DNA of 64,000 bases, taken from assembly GCA_963942565.1 (NCBI GenBank), contig OZ012690.1, forward strand, positions 4,220,006 to 4,284,005, written 5' to 3'. Below the pieces are notes generated by a model. That model saw only the letters and a list, made by a program, of their open reading frames with translations, did no database searches and was not told the DNA's origin. Position numbers and translations under genes: made by a program. Position 1 is the stretch's first letter. Every line of letters begins with the position of its first letter. Positions 22,066 through 34,154 of the stretch are shown here, piece by piece. The stretch is from Maea johnstoni (lineage: Eukaryota; Annelida; Polychaeta; Spionida; Magelonidae).

Positions 22066-22420
22066 CACAGGTATTTGTATCCGTATAATGGTCCGGAAAT
22101 TGGTTAACATTTTTTTTATAAAAATCAAATGATTATGGGGACGTAGGCCACCCTCTTATGAAGCCTGATACGAACTTTCAGGTGTATCCGAGCACTGCAA
22201 TGCGAGAAAAAAAGACTTAGTGTTATATATATATATATATTAGACAAGTCCTGGCAATATACTTTAAAGTCTTTTTTTTCTCGCTTTGCAGTGCTCGGAT
22301 AAACCTGAAAGTTCGTATCAAGCTTCATAAGAGGGTGGCCTACGTCCCCATAATCATTTGATTTTTATAAAAAAAATGTTTACCAATTTTCGGACCATTA
22401 TACGGATACAAATACCTGTG
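22066..22420. mobile_element. 355-bp foldback element, complete, U3
   Basis: Inverted arms of ~150 bp starting CACAGGTATTTGTATCCG around a (TA)n centre. Flanked by 7-bp ATTTCAC duplications at 22059-22065 and 22421-22427. U8 has a single ATTTCAC at 62314-62320, the empty site. Confidence 0.85.
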
Positions 22421-22938
22421 ATTTCACATACATTCTCGGTGAACTAATTCCACAGCTGACCGGCGAATTTCAGCAGTGGTGTGACAATAATGCTTGGCTA
22501 AATCCAAAACTAGTCATCCTTTCACACCAAAGGTTGTTATTTTTTTGATCAGAACATTCTCCTCTTCTAAATTAACCCAAAACAATTGGGGGTCATATCG
22601 TGATTTTTTTTTTATGAGCCAAAATAGTGACAGAACCGGCCCTCTGGTGGTCAACATCAGAAACGAGTCTGAGATTAACAAACACGACCACTTCCAGCTT
22701 GGTATTCATACGCCCAAGCAACAAACTTCACTTTGTGGGCAATAAACAAAAGCCCAGTCCCTCCCCATTCCGAAAATACCATATTAGTTGAATAAAGTTG
22801 TATATATCTCCATTTATAGGCCTCGATTGGGCCTAGCCCCAGTTTTTATTGGAACTATGCAATGGTACTACTCGAAGGGATACACCATTTACTTCACCGA
22901 GACCTTATAAGTCGCTGATACTTGTGTGTGGGAATACG

Positions 22939-23062
22939 CACAGGGGCTTGTATCGTTGAGCGGTCACTCGTGAGTCTGAGGCTGGTACTATGAAATATTG
23001 TCTATATTACTAATACGGCTGTGACTACTGGCAAGTGGCACTCAAATATACACGCCCCTGTG
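22939..23062 (+). mobile_element. 124-bp hAT MITE (hAT3), U3
   Basis: Inverted ends CACAGGGGC and GCCCCTGTG between perfect 8-bp duplications GGAATACG (22931-22938, 23063-23070). U1, U2, U4 and U8 have the site empty. Confidence 0.88.
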
Positions 23063-23232
23063 GGAATACGTATGTTCACATGAAATTCCTTTCCGGAGTA
23101 TATTCTTAAATACTTCAAATAAATTGCACAGATCATCATATACATGTATCCATGTTTGATTAAATTTGTCTATTCCCATGATCATCTCATGATTACATTA
23201 TTTTATTTGCATTTGCTTAAACCTCATTGATA

Positions 23233-23427
23233 TCATATGAAATGTCTCTCGGTGAAATACATTCTTTGCCCTATTTGCCTTTTTTGATAAATTACCATTT
23301 TGGTACGCATAATTCCAATATCTACTATTAATTTTCCCTTTTTGTCGGTGCCTGAAATTATTTCCCTTTCAGCAAGTTTAAGATGGCCTCCCACAGTAGA
23401 ATGGAGCCAATTTACAAGCAGGTTCAT
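23233..23427 (-). CDS. minus-strand 64-codon ORF, U3 copy
   Basis: Open throughout. E to M and I to M replacements, plus synonymous changes near the start (CTC/CTG, AAC/AAT) relative to other units. Confidence 0.3.
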   Translation of the reverse strand: MNLLVNWLHSTVGGHLKLAEREIISGTDKKGKLIVDIGIMRTKMVIYQKRQIGQRMYFTERHFI

Positions 23428-24248
23428 AGTTCTAATTGCGTTGTTGAAATAGAGAAAACATGGGATATTGTTTGTATTTCGGTTTTATTTATTTCATAAG
23501 ACAATAGGGACATTTTGTAGTCTTTTATTTTCATAGTTTGTAATTTAGATCATCCTGGTCCTCCAACCAAATTAAATTAGTATATTGACCCAGAACGATA
23601 GCGAGTTACACTAACAATTGTGGCTAGCTTATTTTCGACTCTATACGGTCTATAAATCGTAATTCGATTATGATGAAAGACATCCATATTCTGAAAATAT
23701 CTGGAAGGTACGATTACTTAGTTAATTAGTTTAGAAATGAAGCACAAGATGGCATGGCAGTCTACACTCGAATACATACGTGAAACTGACACATTCTTGG
23801 TTAATACTAACAACAAAAGCATGACAAATTATCATGATATGAAAAATCATTTCTTTTGAATAATTCAATTTGTTAGCATCTGCATCACGTGTGCAGGAAA
23901 ATGAAGTAGGTATATTGATTTACTTGTGTTTTAAGTTTTGTTGTTTCTTATTTTACATCTAAACAGCCATACTGTCTTTAAAAATCTAAGTTAATGCAGC
24001 TTCATCTATTTATAGATGCAATCTGGATGCACGGATGATACATCGCACGGTTGAGGAGTTCGCCTTTTTAGGCATGTTATTTTTGTAATTACCATTGTGT
24101 TTATCACCATTAATGATGTCAACAAATATGTCCTTTGTTAAAATGTCAAGCATTATTTCACATGTAAAATCCCCCCCCCCCCCCCCCATTCACCTGTAGA
24201 AGAGGTAAGAACACATATATCGTTCATTATGGCATTATAGATAGAACC

Positions 24249-24450
24249 ATGAATGACGATCACTGGATATGCAACCAGCAGGTCTTGCATATCAGCCTGG
24301 CCACAACTAATGGCTCAGATGTTGACAAGACACTTCAAGAGGTGCATTCTGCGCATGTTGGCGCACAACTTACTCTGCTATGTAAACAATACTAGCGCCC
24401 TTATCGGTCTGTCTCCTAGTGACGTCACACTGAGACTAGATACAGTGTGA
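24249..24450. promoter_or_regulatory. GC-richer module with TGACGTCA, U3
   Basis: Palindrome kept at 24420-24427 although three CpG-type changes occur elsewhere in this copy. Preceded by the longest poly-C run of the array (17 C, 24171-24187). Confidence 0.3.
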
Positions 24451-24890
24451 TTATGTTTCGTCCAGGGCTTTGTAATGGGTCTTATGGCAATTGGCCTACG
24501 GCAAAGAATCCATGTGTCTATTCATCTAAGATAGAATGAGTCGAGGTTAAGGGTAAGGATAACAAAACATGTGCTTCCATAAATATGCGTCATCTTTAAT
24601 TTTCAAAAAATTTCCAGGATTAACTAAGCTTGCGACATCTGAAACTAAACACAACAAATGGTTTAACAGGATTTTAAAGTTCTTTGAATAGGGAACATTT
24701 TTTCTTAGCTTAGTTTTTCAAGTCCTACGATATGACCTTCTAAATATATACACAAACCACAAAGGTCCAGTATTCAAACCTACAGTACTTTGGTTTATTT
24801 CATCTTGCATAATGGGTCAACTCTGCGCTGGACAGGTTAACCGGAGGTAAGTCAACTTTGATTGTGCTTTTGTACCCTGCCATACTTTTC

Positions 24891-25093
24891 TTTACCCTTT
24901 ACCTAGTTTGGCCAATACAAAATGATGCAAGAAACCTAGTAAATGACTGAAACCCTGGCACTTGGGTACTCGTGGGAGAGTACTCAGTGAGAGTTTTCCA
25001 ATGAATACCAACATGTCTGGGATTGGATGGTTTTCAACAATCTTTGCATCCTTGTGCCTTGGACGAAAGTAGCCCCAGCATTGGAAGGGTTAA
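24891..25093 (-). mobile_element. PB1 MITE, slot a, U4
   Basis: Right TTAA intact. Carries the variant AGCCCCAGCATTGG that is shared only with U5. Confidence 0.75.
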
Positions 25094-26278
25094 GTCACAA
25101 ATCATTTGGTAAAGTAGTTTGGATCTTGTTATGGCAACGGTTGGAAAAGATCAGAATTCATTTCTTTATGCCAGGTTGGGTTGCAAGCAGGGTCTTCGCC
25201 AGGATTTAGAAACTGAGTCCACAGGAATAGAGGTTACATATTTTTTCAAATTGCCACCACTTTGATTGTGGTATTTCATACACAAAATTTACCTTTATTT
25301 CAGTAAGGCAGATTTTACTTCCTCCTCATTAATCCCTTGGGAATTTGAGGAGTAATGGAGTTGCTATACAATCGATTGTAATAATAGCAATATCTGTGGC
25401 ATTAATCATTGAATTATCTATCAATCAGAGTTTTTTTTATGAAAACACTTCTCATTAAAAGAACATATGTGATAAGTGGATCACTGTAGTTCCACAGATC
25501 GATTTGATCATTGACGTTTTATTTTTCAATTCCGATTATTTCGATTTTGAAGAACTGCACTAATAGAATATTTTCACATGTTCCACACTATTTCTGTGGC
25601 TAGGATCCTAATATTTTAACTATGCAAAGACAATGAAGGTTTTCTCAACACTTTTTGATTGAATACTTAAGCTTCACTTCAAAATTCTTATTCTTGTTGG
25701 CTTAAAATGGCAAAAAATGGTGTAAAAGGCTGAAAAAATGTGTTTAGATTAATTGACATAACAATTGGCATAATATTTTTTCCGATCAATTGGAAAAATT
25801 ATTTCGATTATTCGATACTTGTCATATCAATGATGGTCCTACAAGAAGAACCAAAGATTATCCTTGAATTATTTTGCACATCTCAGCTTTATTTCGCAGC
25901 TATTTTCATATGCATTCCAGCATTTAGATGACACTTTTCAAAGGTAACTCTGAACATGAATGGGTTAATGAATATTTCAACTATCAGGCACCTTCAGCGC
26001 TCAGGGCAGAACACAGTTAACATTCTTTATTTGCACTGAAAAGTTCAATACATCTAAAAGTCATCAAAAAAATTCAAATCAGAAAAAACAATTGCGAGTA
26101 GTTAAATTATTGGTAACCAAGTTCAATTTGATTTTTCAGTTTCTTTAATTAATCAGTTGAGTGCGAAACAACCATTCCTTCTCAACCTGCTATTCCAATT
26201 CAATAATATGCACTTCACGTCTTTAAAGTAAGTTATATCTTCTTTATCCACTTCCTGCACCCAGTGAAATGGGTACCG

Positions 26279-26488
26279 TTAACCCTTACAATGCTGAGGA
26301 TACTTTCGTCCAAAACACAAGGATGCAAAGATTTTTTGAAAACCATCGAAACCCTGTCATGTTGGTATTCATTGGAAAGCTCTTGCTGAGTACTCTCAAA
26401 TGAGTACCCATTTGCCAGTGGTTCGGTCATTTTTCAGTATTTTTGCATCATTTTGTATTGGCCAAATTAGCCACCAGCAGCATGAGGG
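26279..26488 (+). mobile_element. PB1 MITE, slot b, U4
   Basis: Left TTAA intact, otherwise as in the sister units. Confidence 0.75.
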
Positions 26489-26687
26489 AAGTCAAGTTGA
26501 CCCGCTTGAACAAAAAAGGAGAAATATCATGGATACTTGTCAGTCAAAGCACAAATACCTCACCAGTTATTTCACACTGAAGATAAGTAAAATAAAACGG
26601 TTTCTAACCTCCACAATGAAATTAACACAGGAACATAGTCCTCCACAAGTTACTAGCCCTTGAACAACACTGCCTTTTACTTAGGGC

Positions 26688-27027
26688 TCAACCATTCTAA
26701 TGCTGAGGCTACTTTCGTCCAAAGGACAAGGACGCAACGATTTTTGAAAAATGTCCAAACCCTGTTATGTTGGTATTCATTAGATAGCTCTCAATGAGTG
26801 CTGTCAGATGAGTACCCATTTGCCAGGGTTTCAGTCATTTGTCAGGTTTTTTAGCATCCTTTTGTATTGGACAATTCAGCCAACGTCCAAACCCTGTCAT
26901 GTTGGTATTCATTGGATAGCTCTCGATGAGTGCTGTCAGATGAGTACCCATTTGACAGGGATTCAGGTATTTTTCAGGGTTTTTTCCACCACGTCTTGTT
27001 GGGTAAATTAGCCACCAGCAGGGCTTA
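26688..27027 (+). mobile_element. PB1 MITE with internal duplication, slot c, U4
   Basis: Same duplicated centre. Shares private changes with U5 (for example TTAGCATCC). Confidence 0.7.
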
Positions 27028-27098
27028 GTGTTTTTCACGAAGTTTGACGTATCCCATATATGCAATGAGTACATTGAAGATCATAGAAAAATGCACAT

Positions 27099-27407
27099 CA
27101 TGGTCTTGACCAGCAGGGCGCCTGGGTGCCTTTTTGGACACCCAAACCCTTAAAAAGAACCCCTCAGGACACCCATTTTGTTTTGTGAGGAATTTCTAAA
27201 AATCCCAATCTCAAGCTTATAATTGAATTTTCCTTATAATTCCCATGACATTGTTTAATGATATCATGCCTTATTTTGATGAATTTATACATGTTTATGG
27301 TTGAAATATGAGTATATTGTGATCCCCCTAAAAAAAAGTCTGGACGCCCAAAATTTTACAACTGCCAATTTTAGGCACCCAGTTTCTAAATCCTGGCTAA
27401 GACCCTG
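27099..27407 (+). mobile_element. hAT1 MITE, U4
   Basis: 309 bp. ATGCACAT duplications at 27091-27098 and 27408-27415. A few bases shorter than U5 inside (near 27230). Confidence 0.85.
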
Positions 27408-27743
27408 ATGCACATTCATCACCTCATGAGAGGAAAAGTAAGAGAAACAATGAACACAGGAATATAAAAATATTTCAGTTCAGTGTTTGTTTGGTTTGAT
27501 TTTTACATTCATATTCACTTCAGAATATGTATAAATCCACAAGATTCCATGGTAACCAGAGCATGAAAAGTTCAGCCCATTCATACCTACAGAGCGTAAA
27601 GAAATCTATTTCAATATTTTGACATCTTTTGAATGATATTTGTAGGAGAAATGCTAACCAGAACATAATCAACAACTCTATTAACATTTTTGCAAGATTC
27701 TTTCTTACTAGTCAATTTCAGAAGTACTGTAGCATCCCAGAAC

Positions 27744-28028
27744 CAGGGACTTAGCCAGGACCTGTCCTAACTGTCTTTTGGACAGGTAATTTCCTAAAAA
27801 CCTCCTGTTGGGACAGGCAAAAATTTCTATGAAGACTTTTCAATTTTGACTTTCTAGCAAACCATCTTCTAGGACACAACTGAAGTGTGAATTGCCCTTT
27901 TTGACACAGTAGGCTATCAAATGTAGCTGGTATACGGATTTGAAGTAAATTAGTAGCTAAATCTGGACGGGCAGAAATTTTGATTGCTGTTTTGGACAGG
28001 CATTTCTGAATTCCTGGCTAAGACCCTG
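27744..28028 (+). mobile_element. hAT2 MITE, U4
   Basis: Complete, 285 bp, inverted ends as in U3. Confidence 0.7.
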
Positions 28029-28119
28029 TCAGAGTGGTCAGGTTAGTTTGGATTTATCTCACCAGGTGGCCAAGAACCACTTATCAAGAGGAACTCTGGG
28101 CAGAAATAGGTTCAGAGAA

Positions 28120-28556
28120 TTGACAAATTCATTCCTATAATAACTAAAAATGTACAAACTTTTTTGGAGAGAACGTGCTTACTGGATCACTTTTTGCCGA
28201 AAACACCTTTAATAGTAATGTTGAACAGAACCAAAAATAAATTCTAATCCTTCATGAATTTGTGCTTAACCCTTTCAATGCTAAAGCTAATTTTGCCCAA
28301 GGCAAAAGAGCTCAAAGACTTTAGAAAACCATCTAAACCCTGTCATGTTGGTATTCATTTGAACGCTCTCAAAGAGTACTATCAGATGAGTACCCATGTG
28401 CCCGGGTTTCAGTCATTTTTCAGGTATTTTTGGATCTTTTTGTATTGGTCAATTAGTCACCAGCAGCATAAGGCTGAATTTCTAAGTTATTGGCACACTA
28501 GTATAAACGATTCAGAAAACACATGTCAGTTAGAGCTGTAGGCATGACTGGGTTAA
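28120..28556 (+). mobile_element. PB2 MITE with nested PB1 (28266-28473), U4
   Basis: 437 bp in total, 208 bp of it PB1, matching the nested arrangement in U3. Confidence 0.65.
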
Positions 28557-28637
28557 GTCGTAAGTTTTGGGGAAGATTGTGGCGCCCTCTATAATCCGAT
28601 CATCCAGGGCACTGCACCAAATAAAGGGGTGGTTGTG

Positions 28638-28869
28638 TTAACCCGTTCATGCCTATAATGCCTAGAAACGTCCCGACTATTCTGACGATATCTTTTTCAG
28701 CCGAGTGATTATTCATAAAATATTTGAGGGACAAATGTGGATCAGAAACCTACCAACAATAATCACTCAAATATTTAGTGAATCGATACATAATTCCAAA
28801 GATATCTCCAAAAGTATAGTAGATCCAGACGACATTTGTCTAGGAGATCGCCAGGCATGCATGGGTTCA
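28638..28869 (+). mobile_element. PB2 MITE, slot e, U4
   Basis: 232 bp. TTAACCCGTTCATGCC start intact. Confidence 0.7.
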
Positions 28870-29152
28870 CACCTGGGTTTTTTTCGCTTTAAGTTCCCTC
28901 CTTTAAGGAGTAATATCCACATACTCTCCGCACTACTACCCACCAGTCACAGGAGGACACACATCGCTATATACACCGGCCCATTGCACCACTACAACTT
29001 TTGTACCTTTTTGTAAATTTCCTCTTAGGAAAATAGTACTGGTGCCCAGGAGAGCCATTTTAGTTCACTATGCCGGTTCCCAGGCCACACATTTAAAGCT
29101 TGTAGCCAGGAACCTGCATAGAGATACATAAATCATGTGGCATCAATATCAT

Positions 29153-29368
29153 GTAACCCTTCCAATGCTGAGGCTACTTCTGTCCAAAGCACAAGGAGGC
29201 AAAGATTTTTGAAAACCACCTGAACCCTGTCATATTTGTATTCATTGGATAGTTCTCGCTGAGTACTCTCTTATGAGTACCCATTTGCCAGCATTTCAGT
29301 CATTTCTCAGGTTTTTTGCATCATTTTGTAATGGCAAAATTAGCCCCCACCACCTGCATAAGGGTTAC
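29153..29368 (+). mobile_element. PB1 MITE, slot f, U4
   Basis: GTAACCC start and GGGTTAC end as in U3, with an intact centre. Confidence 0.7.
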
Positions 29369-29517
29369 CATTCACCCTCTGAGCAGCCCAAACAGACCAG
29401 ACACTTCTGGGGAGAGTTTTTAATTGATGCATGCGTCCTTTAGAAAACAACACCTTATCATGTTAATCATAACGAAAACATTCATTCCAATTATTCAGAT
29501 GTTCAAACTGTAGAACA

Positions 29518-29712
29518 CACAATGTACGCGTCTGTTTATATATATCGTACATAGCGTGTGGTTCCGCTTCGCTATATATAAAAACGCTGTCCTTTTTTTC
29601 CTGTACTTTGGCGCTGTCAGCGGCGGCTACCGTCGCTAACAAAGATACGCTATGATGCGAAAACTCCCCAATCCGCTATATTTGGGACACGCGTCATATG
29701 TGTGTTCTACAG
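29518..29712 (+). mobile_element. TA-flanked MITE, U4
   Basis: 195 bp, the short form without the doubled TATATAAAAACGCTG phrase. Left TA has changed to AA. Confidence 0.75.
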
Positions 29713-29955
29713 TATTCATATTTAATTCCCATTCCCATCCCATCTAATTAACAATTTTACAACTGGAGCGCATACTGGGCTTGACACAAATGGAAATATC
29801 TAAATAGCAGAGAAGTACCTTGGGTAATGTTTGACTGTAAGTCATTGTTATTGTTGGATCCAATTTCCCCTCTTTCAAATATTTTCAACCTTTTTTCAGC
29901 TTTTACTCTATTTGATAAGTTATGTTCAAAGTTGTCAGGCAATGACAAATAAGGA

Positions 29956-30168
29956 TTAACCCTTCCAATGCTAAGGCTACTTTTGTCCAAAGCGCAAGAA
30001 TGCAAAGATTTTCAAAAACCATATAAACCCTGCCATGTTGGTACTCATTGGAAAGCCCTCGCTGAGTACTCTCAGATGAGTACCCATATGCCATGGTTTC
30101 GATGATTTGGCAGGATTTTTGTGTTATTTTGTTTTGGCCAATTTAGCCACCACCAGCATAAGGGTTAA
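29956..30168 (+). mobile_element. PB1 MITE, slot g, U4
   Basis: TTAA flanks intact on both sides. Confidence 0.8.
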
Positions 30169-31316
30169 GATAATATCAGAATATTGCTTTCAATACTAGT
30201 ATCCACAATGGTGCAGGCTTGAATCTTTTAGCCACGCTTGAGATTGCATCCAATTCAACATTCATCCTTATGGGGAAATGAGGGACCATTCCAATAGCCA
30301 AAATCCGTGTAAACCTGTTACCTGTCTACTGGTGACAGCCAGTGGTCCATGTCTCACTTCAAAACACCAGGTTTGAAATTAATCAATGCATACCGTAAAT
30401 TCTTGAAAATTAAGACCACCTTAGGAATTCGGGCAAAGTGCTGATTACAAAGTAACTAATGAGAAATCTGGGCAACCTTCAATCTATTGCTAGTTGCCAT
30501 TACACATAACATGGACCTAACTGTAAATCTTGCATCAATGTATTTTCAGAAAATATGGGCCACCCTGAACCCATAAACTTTTTTGATTATTGAAGTGTCT
30601 CAAATTGCCGAGAAATTACGGTAATGCAGCTTGGCAACTAGATGTATGAAGGATTCTGGGTAAAACAGAACAGTCAAAATTAGCCACAATCCTTAGTCTT
30701 ATAGCACAACTGCATTTTTTATCCTCAGTTGCTTAACAGCCATAGCAGAGTGTGCCCACTTCTGGGACCTGAACAACTTTCATGAACACAATTTCCAAAA
30801 CCATTCTGTTCCTAATCCATAGTGCAAACCTCCCAAGATATGAAAATCTCCCTTTTTAAAAACAATTTATAGGCTTATTTTGGTTGTAATCCATTGTGGA
30901 AATTCTTCGAGACGAAGACACATTCTAAAGTGAATGTAATTATGGTCCGATTTCTTCCTAAACTATTTCCGAAAAAGAATCGCTTCCTATAATGCATATT
31001 TGTCTTGGTTCCAAAGTTCTGATTGCAGAAGGCTTCCATAGGCCTGGACCTAATAATGGGCTTAAATTTAATTGTTGCCATAGCCACCTTGTAACAATGA
31101 TCATTGTTGTCATAGTGACATTGTAAGTATGATTGTTGCCAGGACGATAGGTAAGTTCAAGTCCAGAGATAAGGCTAAGCCTTATGGTGCAATCCTCAAA
31201 GGTGTTCACATTTTGGAGGTTTTACTGTATGCCCTATGGCTCCCATTGCGTGTGTGATGGTAATGATATTTAGGCACCTTGGCCGGCTTGCATGACACAT
31301 GAGGTACTAGGATCCC

Positions 31317-31534
31317 TTAACCCTTCCAATGCTGAGGCTACTTTCATCCAACACACAATGACGCGAAGATTTTTGAAAAACACCTAAACCCTGTAATGTT
31401 GGTATTCATTAGATAGCTCTCACTGAGTACTGAGTAATCCTAGATGAGTACCCATGCCAGGGTTTCGGTCATTTTATAGGTTGTTTGCATCATTTTGTAT
31501 TGTCCAAATTAGCCACCACCAGCATAAGGGTTAA
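31317..31534 (+). mobile_element. PB1 MITE, slot h, U4
   Basis: TTAA flanks intact on both sides. Confidence 0.75.
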
Positions 31535-31631
31535 GGCTTCCTCAAGGGTCATGGTATCCCTTAATTGTATCCTTAAGATTACTTGAAAGATAAGACTAAG
31601 GGAAATTATGGGTCCTAAGGAACCTTCCTAC

Positions 31632-31773
31632 GGAAGTCCTGATTTCTGGATGTTTTACGCTGTACTTGTCTCCATACTCCAGAACAGCACTTGTCTTTGA
31701 TCTTTTTGAGCTGCTGTGGCTGGATCTCTTTCCCTTTCCTAGCGTTCCTGGGCCACACGTAGGCCTCCTCCTC
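31632..31773 (-). CDS. exon-like 142-nt stretch, U4 copy
   Basis: Same length and frame as in U3 and U8. CTACAG before it and GTAGGA after it on the minus strand. Replacements include R to C and R to N, so it may be decaying. Confidence 0.35.
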
Positions 31774-31787
31774 CTGTAGAGTACAGT

Positions 31788-31896
31788 TCATGTACATTTC
31801 CATGTACACATCATGTACATATCATGTACATTTTCTAGTACTTTTCACAAAGATATCTTGTACATTTCATGTACATATCATGTACATTTCACATAC
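31788..31896. repeat. ATGTACAT minisatellite, U4
   Basis: About nine imperfect TCATGTACATA words, ending where the truncated G-rich-end element begins. Confidence 0.75.
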
Positions 31897-32089
31897 ATCT
31901 TAAGTTAAAATACGTGTTCCCGTTCATCCAATGTCAGTGTTTTGATAAAAGAAGGGGTGTTTATTTAGTGGAAAATATCAGCGTTTTATTAAAATAAGGG
32001 TGCTTTTTGGCCAGTAATCAGTGCTTTAGAGGTATTTCTTAACTTTGATAACGAGCGTACATGCGCCCCCCTAAATACCCAAAGTGCCC
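31897..32089 (+). mobile_element. G-rich-end transposon, right part only, U4
   Basis: Shares the right end and insertion point with U1/U2 but is cut at a different left point, showing a separate deletion. Confidence 0.7.
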
Positions 32090-32450
32090 GTGGTGGTCAA
32101 CATCAGAAACGAGTCTGAGATAAACAAACACGTTCACTTCCAGCTGGTATTCATACGCCCAAGCAACAAACTTCACTTTGTGGGCAATAAACAAAAGCCC
32201 AGTCCCTCCCCATTCCAAAAAATACCATATTAGTTGAATGAAGTTGTATATATCTCCATTTATAGGCCTCGATTGGGCCTAGCCCCAGTTTTTATTGGAA
32301 CTATGCAATGGTACTACTCGAAGGGATACAACATTTACTTCACCGACACCTTATACGTCGCTGATACTTGTGTGTGGGAATACCTATGTTCATATGAAAT
32401 TCGCTTCCGGGGTATATTCTTAAATACTTCGAATAAATCGCACATTGATA

Positions 32451-32645
32451 TCATATGAAATGTCTCTCGGTGAAATAAATTCTTTGCCCTATTTGTCTTT
32501 TCTGATAAATTACCTCTTTGGTACGCATAATTCCAATATCTACTATTAATTTTCCCTTTTTGTCGGTGCCTGAAATTATTTCACTTTCAGCAAGTTTAAG
32601 ATGGCCTCCCACAGTAGAATGGAGCCAGTTTACAAGGAGGTTCAT
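32451..32645 (-). CDS. minus-strand 64-codon ORF, U4 copy
   Basis: Open. One private R to S replacement. Sequence just downstream of its stop is shortened in this unit. Confidence 0.3.
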   Translation of the reverse strand: MNLLVNWLHSTVGGHLKLAESEIISGTDKKGKLIVDIGIMRTKEVIYQKRQIGQRIYFTERHFI

Positions 32646-33309
32646 AGTTCTAATTGCGTTGTTGCAATAGAGAAAACATGGGATATTGTTTGTATTTCGG
32701 TTTTATTTATTTCATAAGACAATAGGGACATTTTGTAGTCTTTTATTTTCATAGTTTGTAATTAAGATCATCCTGGTCCTCCAACCAAATTAAATTAGTA
32801 TATTGACCCAGAACGATAGCGAGTTACACTAACAATTGTGGCTAGCTTATTTTCGACTCTATACGGTCTATAAATCGTAATTCGATTATGATGAAAGACA
32901 TCCATATTCTGAAAATATCTGGAAGGTACGATTACTAAGTTAATTAGTTTAGAAATGAAGCACAAGATGGCATGGCAGTCTACACTCGAATACATACGTG
33001 AAACTGACACATTCTTGGTTAATACTAAAACAAAAGCATGACAAATTATCATGATATGAAAAATCTTTTTTTTTGAATAATTCAATTTGTTAGCATCTGC
33101 ATCACGTGTGCAGGAAAATGAAGTAGGTATATTGATTTACTTGTGTTTTAAGTTTTGTTGTTTCTAATTTTACATCTAAACAGCCATACTGTCTTTAAAA
33201 ATCTAAGTTAATGCAGCTTTATATATTTATAGATGCAATCTGGATGCACGGATGATACATCGCACGGTTGAGGAGTTCGCCTTTAGATAGAACCATTATA
33301 GATAGAACC

Positions 33310-33511
33310 ATGAATGCCGATCACTGGATACGCAACCAGCAGGTCTCGCATATCAGCCTGGCCACAACTAATGGCTCAGATGTTGACAAGACACTTCAAG
33401 AGGTGCATTCTGCGCATGTTGGCGCACAACTTACTCTGCTATGTAAACAATACTAGCGCCCTTATCGGTCTGTCTCCTAGTGACGTCACACTGAGACTAG
33501 ATACAGTGTGA
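33310..33511. promoter_or_regulatory. GC-richer module with TGACGTCA, U4
   Basis: Palindrome at 33481-33488. The upstream poly-C and minus ORF are deleted here, leaving a duplicated AGATAGAACCAT phrase at the junction. Confidence 0.3.
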
Positions 33512-33951
33512 TTATGTTTCGTCCAGGGCTTTGTAATGGGTCTTATGGCAATTGGCCTACGGCAAAGAATCCATGTGTCTATTCATCTAAGATAGAATGA
33601 GTCGAGGTTAAGGGTAAGGATAACAAAACATGTGCTTCCATAAATATGCGTCATCTTTAATTTTCAAAAAATTTCCAGGATTAACTAAGCTTGCGACATC
33701 TGAAACTAAACACAACAAATGGTTTAACAGGATTTTAAAGTTCTTTGAATAGGGAACATTTTTTCTTAGCTTAGTTTTTCAAGTCCTACGATATGACCTT
33801 CTAAATATATACACAAACCACAAAGGTCCAGTATTCAAACCTACAGTACTTTGGTTTATTTCATCTTGCATAATGGGTCAACTCTGCGCTGGACAGGTTA
33901 ACCGGAGGTAAGTCAACTTTGATTGTGCTTTTGTACCCTGCCATACTTTTC

Positions 33952-34154
33952 TTTACCCTTTACCTAGTTTGGCCAATACAAAATGATGCAAGAAACCTAG
34001 TAAATGACTGAAACCCTGGCACTTGGGTACTCGTGGGAGAGTACTCAGTGAGAGTTTTCCAATGAATACCAACATGTCTGGGATTGGATGGTTTTCAACA
34101 ATCTTTGCATCCTTGTGCCTTGGACGAAAGTAGCCCCAGCATTGGAAGGGTTAA
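33952..34154 (-). mobile_element. PB1 MITE, slot a, U5
   Basis: Identical variants to U4. Confidence 0.75.

Larger units (their letters stand above)
14774..24510 (+). repeat. array unit U3 (9.7 kb, longest)
   Basis: Carries the full set of middle-section parts: both hAT MITEs, nested piggyBac-type MITEs, the 225-bp TA-type MITE, exon-like stretch, minisatellite, complete foldback element and the 124-bp hAT MITE. Stretches 19061-19343, 19550-19688, 19914-20151, 20368-21503 and 22428-22930 show no recognised gene. It is the best reference for the undeleted unit. Confidence 0.95.
24511..33571 (+). repeat. array unit U4 (9.1 kb)
   Basis: Left part almost identical to U5. The middle section is complete as in U3, but after the minisatellite it jumps into the right part of the G-rich-end element (31897-32089), as in U1/U2. 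It lacks the foldback element and the 124-bp hAT MITE. Two private deletions: about 0.1 kb near 32440, and the poly-C/ORF stretch near 33283. Confidence 0.95.
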
